Shown here in pieces: positions 43,897 to 46,636 of a DNA stretch of 46,636 nt (positions are counted from its first letter, which is position 1; every line of letters starts with the position of its first letter). Below the pieces are notes generated by a model. It was not told the origin of the DNA, did not search any database, and saw only the letters and a program-made list of their open reading frames with translations. Source of the stretch: Clavulina sp. PMI_390 (lineage: Eukaryota; Basidiomycota; Agaricomycetes; Cantharellales; Hydnaceae); contig WIDE01000076.1 in the NCBI GenBank assembly GCA_015039315.1, positions 4,308 through 50,943 of the forward strand. The letters run 5' to 3'. Position numbers and translations under genes: made by a program.

Positions 43897-46636
43897 TTAG
43901 AGACAGTGATCTACATTCCCATTCCAAGGATTACCCCACTTTTTAATAGAAAACAAGGTCAGTACTGGTGGACGGTTTGAGAGGCACCTGAGTGAAGACT
44001 TACCCAATCTGGGAAGGGATGAGACGTTCCAGAAGCCCCGTAAACAGCAAAGGACAATATGAACACCAGTACCTGTGCTCCACCGTCCATAGCGCCTGTG
44101 CCAGAGAAAAACAGGAGGTTTAGCGGGTCATGCATATCGAAAGGCCAAGTGACCATACCTCCTAGAATGTAATTATACTTCTTGAACCACCTAGGGTACC
44201 TCCTTCGGAGCCAAACCTGGGAGATGACACCAACGAGAATTGTATTCGTAATGACAGAATTAACGCCTGCGGTCATCCAACCACAATACTGGAAGAAATA
44301 TTTAGTGAGCTAGAGAGTCTTGACAGAAACGTCTTCTCGCGTGCTTACCATATAAATTACGGGTAAGATTATGCTGTCGATACGAAGACCACCGATAACT
44401 GGCCAGCGTTTCCAAATGAAGTATTGAATAGTAGTTGGGATCATGCCAAGGAGAAGGCCTAGTGGAACCTAGAGCCAGAAGCAGGTTCAAATAATCTTTT
44501 TTGAGCGGTCGATAAAAATTCCGAAAAACGTACCCAAACGTATCCATGCAGTCCGTACACCTTCCCAGCCAGGGACCATGTGATTGCTTGGGAGTTAAGG
44601 CTTTGGACAGCCTGGCCTGCCCACACCGCCGTCCCAACTGGGTCCAGAAGGGTCTCTCGTTGCTGGCTGACGATGGAGGCCATGACAGCATAGTTGACGA
44701 AGGCTCCGAGGAGAGTTCCCCACACCTGGGTGAGGAACATAACGCGAGGAGGAATCTTGAGGTACTGTCCCATCTTGAGGTCGCTAGCCAGGTTAATTGA
44801 TGTGGCGACAACGTCCTGGAGAGTAGTACGAAGTTAGCATCCATGACCAGAGAGTGTAGGAATTGGCATACGTGACTCCACATTGAAAAATAGAGGTTGG
44901 ACACGGGTTTCCCTAAGCATATATCTCAGCTTTACGGAAAGTTTCGGGAATACACTGGCTAAATCTCACCTGGATGCAGCGCCCCAGCAACCATTTTCAT
45001 CTTTATATCCAGCGACACGATGAGACCGAGAGAGAGATCTACTCCAAAAAAAAGTACACACCAGTTGATTCGTTGCAATACCGTTCCCCAACCGTGCGTA
45101 TAGGAGATTGGAGAAGGGTGCGATGAATGTTCCCAGTAGTAACGCCTGTATAGAGATGATGATACCGCTCGAGAGCACATCACGGCCGAAAATTGACTCA
45201 CAATGATAAATCCGTAAACCGGCAACGTCGTATCGCCCTTGAAGATAACAATAAGACCTGGTAATGGAGAGTGAGGGGTACGAAGCGACCCAGGACCAGT
45301 GAATGTGCTTACCTGCGAAGAAGGACAATAGCAAGAGTATTCCATACCACCACCATTGGACCTCGGGATACTTCTGCATAGCGACCCAGTGCCGGTCGGG
45401 CTGAGTTTTAGCACGGGCGTGTTTGAAAGATTCATAGACATAAGGGCTCCAGAATAGGAGACAGTGGGCGATGAGGCCACCAATCTTTACGAGGGGGTAT
45501 GTCAGTAACATGCCGTATACTGCAATGCCGTCAAAATCACGACAACACTCACACTCCAAGATGCCGTAATATTGGCCCACACGTAAGACCCAGTGAGATG
45601 AGGGATCCCTTCAATATCCAGGGCGGTTTGATTGAGCGTGAACGTCGGTCCAAATACGAAGGTCTGGTTCCAGCGATCTCCGTCCGCGTTAAAGACAGAC
45701 GTAGAGATCATTGGGAAGTTTTGTGACTATTTGCAAGCGTGATACCGTAAAGGGTAAGTAAAGCTGCCAAGTCAGGTGAGATAAAAACAGTAAAACTTAC
45801 GTTCCACACATTAGAATAATATATGCCAGCAACAGCGACATAGCAGACAGCATACCCCACCCAGGAGTTTGCTTGCTGAAGCAATGGCAACCTTGCGGAG
45901 CGAAGGGTTTCAGCGGTGAGACCGGGTGGAAACCGAGAGAACTATGTAACTCACGACATCGTATAGCTCGTAATATATTGCCAGTCGAAGCTGAAGGAAA
46001 GAAGCCCCAGCCCTTCGTTTCCGTTCGCTCCACCAAAGATGTTCGTGATGACGGCACGAGCGCCGTCGTTGGCGTTAACGGATGCAAAACAAGGGATCGA
46101 GATTCCATTAAGAGTAGGGAAACTGTGGATGGGAGACGGGTGAGAGGGAAGAAACACTGCACGGCAGTAATGCGCTCACATGTAGGCAGGAAAGATTTCC
46201 CAGATGGCCATGCCAGTGAAGGCTGACCAGAAGAGCTTCAGGCGCTTCGAGTTCTTAGTTTGTTCCCAGTGTAGCGCTGGGTGTGGAGATAGATGAGCAT
46301 TAATTACTCGGCAACGCAATTTCACCGTCGCTTACATTGGAAAACCGTGATAGTTGGCAAGTTGGCCCAGTACACCATCTCGGCGGGATCTAACCAAAGA
46401 TAAGATGAGACTAGAATTTCATTGGCAATAGGTATATTTTCACTGACAAACCTGTAGATACAAGGATATCAGCCATGCATTCAATAGAAGTTCAGATCGA
46501 TTGCTAATGACGTACCGTGAGGGGCCGGAGAATTCCAACCAAGCCATAGCCGAAGCACGCGGTGCTGAAGGTCGCAAGGACAGCCGTGGTAGCGTTCACA
46601 TTCGCGTTGTAAAATAGCTAAGATATGGCAGTGGAT
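43897..46636 (-). CDS. Oligopeptide transporter, OPT family, copy 2 (5' truncated by window)
   Basis: Paralog of the OPT gene at 37915-41461, same strand. The first visible exon is 46617-46516 (LFYNANVNATTAVL); the preceding 5' exons, roughly 220 residues, lie beyond the window edge. The visible part retains RPLT, the 4-nt micro-exon (46451-46448) giving VYPAEMVYW, then HWEQTKNSKRLKLFWSAF, FPTLNGISIPCFASVNAN, FNADGDRWNQTFVFGPTF, QPDRHWVAMQKYPEVQWWWY, and PPRVMFLTQVWGTLLGAF. No in-frame stop or frameshift was found in the parts I spliced, so it looks functional. The 3' end differs from copy 1: a 65-nt intron (44003-43939) separates PFPDW from a 14-codon last exon (43938-43897) encoding WGNPWNGNVDHCL, whereas copy 1 has no intron there. 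Substrate unknown. Confidence 0.9.
43939..44003 (-). other. Paralog-specific intron in OPT copy 2
   Basis: Donor GTAAGT after the codon for Trp in PFPDW, acceptor TAAAAAG before TGGGGTAAT. Copy 1 reads through the equivalent Trp-Trp junction without an intron. Without splicing, copy 2 would lose the conserved WGNP C-terminus and continue into a short unrelated tail. Confidence 0.75.
46448..46451 (-). other. 4-nt micro-exon of OPT copy 2
   Basis: GTTT lies between an acceptor (TATCTACAG) and a donor (GTCAGT) on the minus strand. It joins exon 46617-46516 (phase 0, ending RPLT) to the exon starting ATCCCGCC, giving Val-Tyr-Pro-Ala-Glu-Met. The flanks resemble copy 1 closely although the surrounding intron sequence has diverged. 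Confidence 0.72.

Noticed and set aside
1..46636. Transposons, CRISPR arrays, tRNA or rRNA genes
   Set aside because: No transposase or reverse-transcriptase motifs, terminal repeats, regularly spaced repeats or tRNA B-box sequences were found by eye on either strand. Small nucleolar RNAs inside introns cannot be excluded without a covariance search.

Overview
The window is nuclear DNA of a filamentous fungus, most likely a basidiomycete of the Agaricomycetes. The signs are gene density (ten genes in 46.6 kb), many short GT-AG introns (mostly 44-66 nt), protein-family content, and the absence of operons or bacterial ribosome-binding sites. I cannot name the species from sequence alone. Nine of the ten genes are complete. 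The intron-exon models given here were built by hand from splice-site consensus, reading frame and family motifs. Each complete model closes in frame over all its exons.

Layout, left to right: an intracellular GH2 beta-mannosidase (557-4410, +); a leucine-rich-repeat protein of unknown function (4542-6485, -) converging on it; two tandem 504-residue MFS permeases of monocarboxylate-permease type (7080-9247 and 9598-11716, +); the coatomer zeta subunit RET3/COPZ (11787-12605, -); a Cdc15/Imp2/Hof1-type F-BAR/SH3 cytokinesis protein (12908-16621, -). Then, divergent across only 92 bp, comes a run of four co-directional RNA/ribosome genes: spliceosomal CWC15 (16714-17895), a Yra1/ALY-like RRM protein (18151-19335), an RNase III-fold protein (19846-20849) and the giant ribosome-assembly AAA+ ATPase midasin, MDN1/REA1 (21323-37372; 19 exons, 5019 aa). 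The right end has two tandem oligopeptide transporters of the OPT family on the minus strand (37915-41461 complete; 43897-46636 cut by the window edge), separated by about 2.4 kb without a recognisable gene.

Functionally, a block of housekeeping genes (vesicle coat, cytokinesis, splicing, mRNA export, RNA processing, 60S assembly) is flanked by nutrient-acquisition genes (mannoside hydrolysis, two MFS permeases, two peptide/siderophore-type transporters). The transporters occur as recent-looking tandem duplicates. I found no mobile element, CRISPR array, tRNA, rRNA or secondary-metabolite cluster, and no strong case for a wholly new system. The most unusual material is in gene structure: a 4-nt micro-exon kept in both OPT copies, a 10-nt exon in the beta-mannosidase, an ATG-only first exon in RET3, a GC-AG intron in midasin, repeated use of GTCAGT donors, intron presence/absence between paralogs, and an RNase III with an Asn at a catalytic Asp position.
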